Below the pieces are notes generated by a model. It had not been told where the DNA came from, ran no database searches, and saw only the letters and a program-made list of their open reading frames with translations. From Gammaproteobacteria bacterium (GTDB lineage: Bacteria; Pseudomonadota; Gammaproteobacteria; Pseudomonadales; Azotimanducaceae), in the NCBI GenBank assembly GCA_024640825.1, contig JAHEEG010000014.1, forward strand, positions 1 through 43,717: a DNA stretch of 43,717 bases, read 5' to 3'. This document shows, piece after piece, positions 43,174 through 43,717 of this stretch. Numbering within the stretch: position 1 is the stretch's first letter; the number at the start of each line of letters is the position of its first letter. Both the position numbers and the translations under genes were made by a program.

Positions 43174-43717
43174 GTGAAGGCGATGCTCTGGAACAATCAG
43201 ACCGCGGTGCAGGTTGGCGGCGAAGAGCTGATCGACGCGTGGCGGGCCAGGCCCGATACCTGTCTCTGGGTCGACCTCGAGCACGACGCTGACCACGATG
43301 CCGACCATGAGGCCAGGGTGCTCGCCGAGTTCGGCGCGGACAGCGCGGTCATCGAGCAATCACTGGCGGTTCGCTACCCGCCGAAAGTAGAGACCCTCGC
43401 GGATGAGGCGGTTTTCATGCTGCTGCGCGGGCTGGACGCCACGTCCGACTCCATCGACTTCGGTACCATTCAGATCGCCTTTCTTGTCGGCGAGCGCTTT
43501 CTGGTCAGCCGGCACAGCGCCAGGTCCCCGTCGATCGAACGGGTGCAGCAGCAGCTTGAAGCCGGCGCTTCCGACGTCGGGCGCCGGCCTGCGGAACTCG
43601 CCCTGGACGTGGCGGAAGTGCTGGTCGGCCGCTACGTTCCCATCGTCCTGAATCTGGAGGGACGCCTCGAGAAGATGGAGGATGAGATGTTCGAGAACCC
43701 CACTGACGACCTGCTCA
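43174..43717 (+). CDS. CorA-like divalent cation transporter, N-terminal part (cut by window end)
   Basis: The first 181 codons of a CorA/ZntB-type transporter from GTG 43174 (AGGGGG, 7-base spacing). ATG 43183 is a second choice. The visible part is the cytoplasmic domain: WVDLEHD, DSAVIEQSLAVRYPPKVETL (where CorA proteins have the H..E..R.PK pattern), VFMLLRGLDA, IAFLVGERFLVSRH and the long helix that leads to the pore. The GMN pore motif would lie beyond the window. An unusual acidic/histidine stretch DADHDADHEA sits at about residues 38-47. Confidence 0.8.
   Translation, partial: MKAMLWNNQTAVQVGGEELIDAWRARPDTCLWVDLEHDADHDADHEARVLAEFGADSAVIEQSLAVRYPPKVETLADEAVFMLLRGLDATSDSIDFGTIQIAFLVGERFLVSRHSARSPSIERVQQQLEAGASDVGRRPAELALDVAEVLVGRYVPIVLNLEGRLEKMEDEMFENPTDDLL

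Noticed and set aside
1-43717. tRNA or rRNA genes, insertion sequences, phage or plasmid functions
   Set aside because: I inspected the intergenic gaps and found no cloverleaf-like sequence, transposase motifs, terminal inverted repeats or integrase genes. All gaps are short.

Overview
The window is GC-rich, densely coded bacterial chromosome with no rRNA, tRNA, CRISPR array, transposase or phage gene that I can see. Gene content (LolD-type ABC exporter, SIMPL protein, AbgT, class II ribonucleotide reductase, MarR regulators, YcjM-type phosphorylase, OmpA-family envelope protein) fits a free-living, probably aquatic Gammaproteobacterium. That placement is inference from gene families, not a measured phylogeny.

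Region 1 (1-2328): an ABC exporter pair on the minus strand (permease cut by the window start) diverges from a glutathione peroxidase. The peroxidase has an in-frame TGA exactly at its catalytic position, followed by a SECIS-like hairpin, so it reads as a selenocysteine-containing peroxidase of 159 residues. Region 2 (2405-8175): a glucosylglycerate module. It has a phosphatase of the mannosyl/glucosyl-3-phosphoglycerate family, a GT81-type glucosyl-3-phosphoglycerate synthase, a convergent YcjM-like GH13_18 phosphorylase and a divergent sodium:solute symporter. Together they could make, recycle and import a compatible solute. Region 3 (8359-13440): a PQQ-type sugar dehydrogenase, a small membrane protein with an AbgT transporter, a 14-bp tandem repeat, a stand-alone macro-domain protein, a VOC protein and a SIMPL protein. 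Region 4 (13486-22591): a patatin/DUF3376 protein, a methyltransferase, a DHRS12-like SDR, a Na/Pi cotransporter, a YcaD-like MFS protein and a B12-dependent ribonucleotide reductase.

Region 5 (22667-27779): Hsp20 diverges from a PolX-like helix-hairpin-helix protein that is translationally coupled to a protein-L-isoaspartate methyltransferase. Next come a MarR regulator, a large palindromic operator, a divergent sterol desaturase-type di-iron oxidase and an OmpA/coiled-coil protein. Region 6 (27886-33730): a complete four-gene oligopeptide-type ABC importer operon with a membrane-tethered binding protein, two permeases (one enlarged) and a fused double ATPase. Region 7 (33739-37429): a CrtC/DUF7064-like protein and a second MarR regulator, which diverges from a small split-barrel-like protein across overlapping palindromes. 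A DUF456 protein and a PlsC-type acyltransferase follow. Region 8 (37443-43717): an acyl-CoA-dehydrogenase-fold oxidase coupled to a YtcJ-like amidohydrolase, an OFA-type MFS transporter, a possible small ORF, a secreted two-repeat protein and the start of a CorA-like transporter cut by the window end.

The strongest unusual signal is the selenoprotein peroxidase, which ordinary gene callers would truncate. Other points of note are the self-contained glucosylglycerate cycle, the two MarR-associated palindromic control regions, and the PolX-like DNA-binding protein lacking a polymerase domain but coupled to a protein-repair enzyme.
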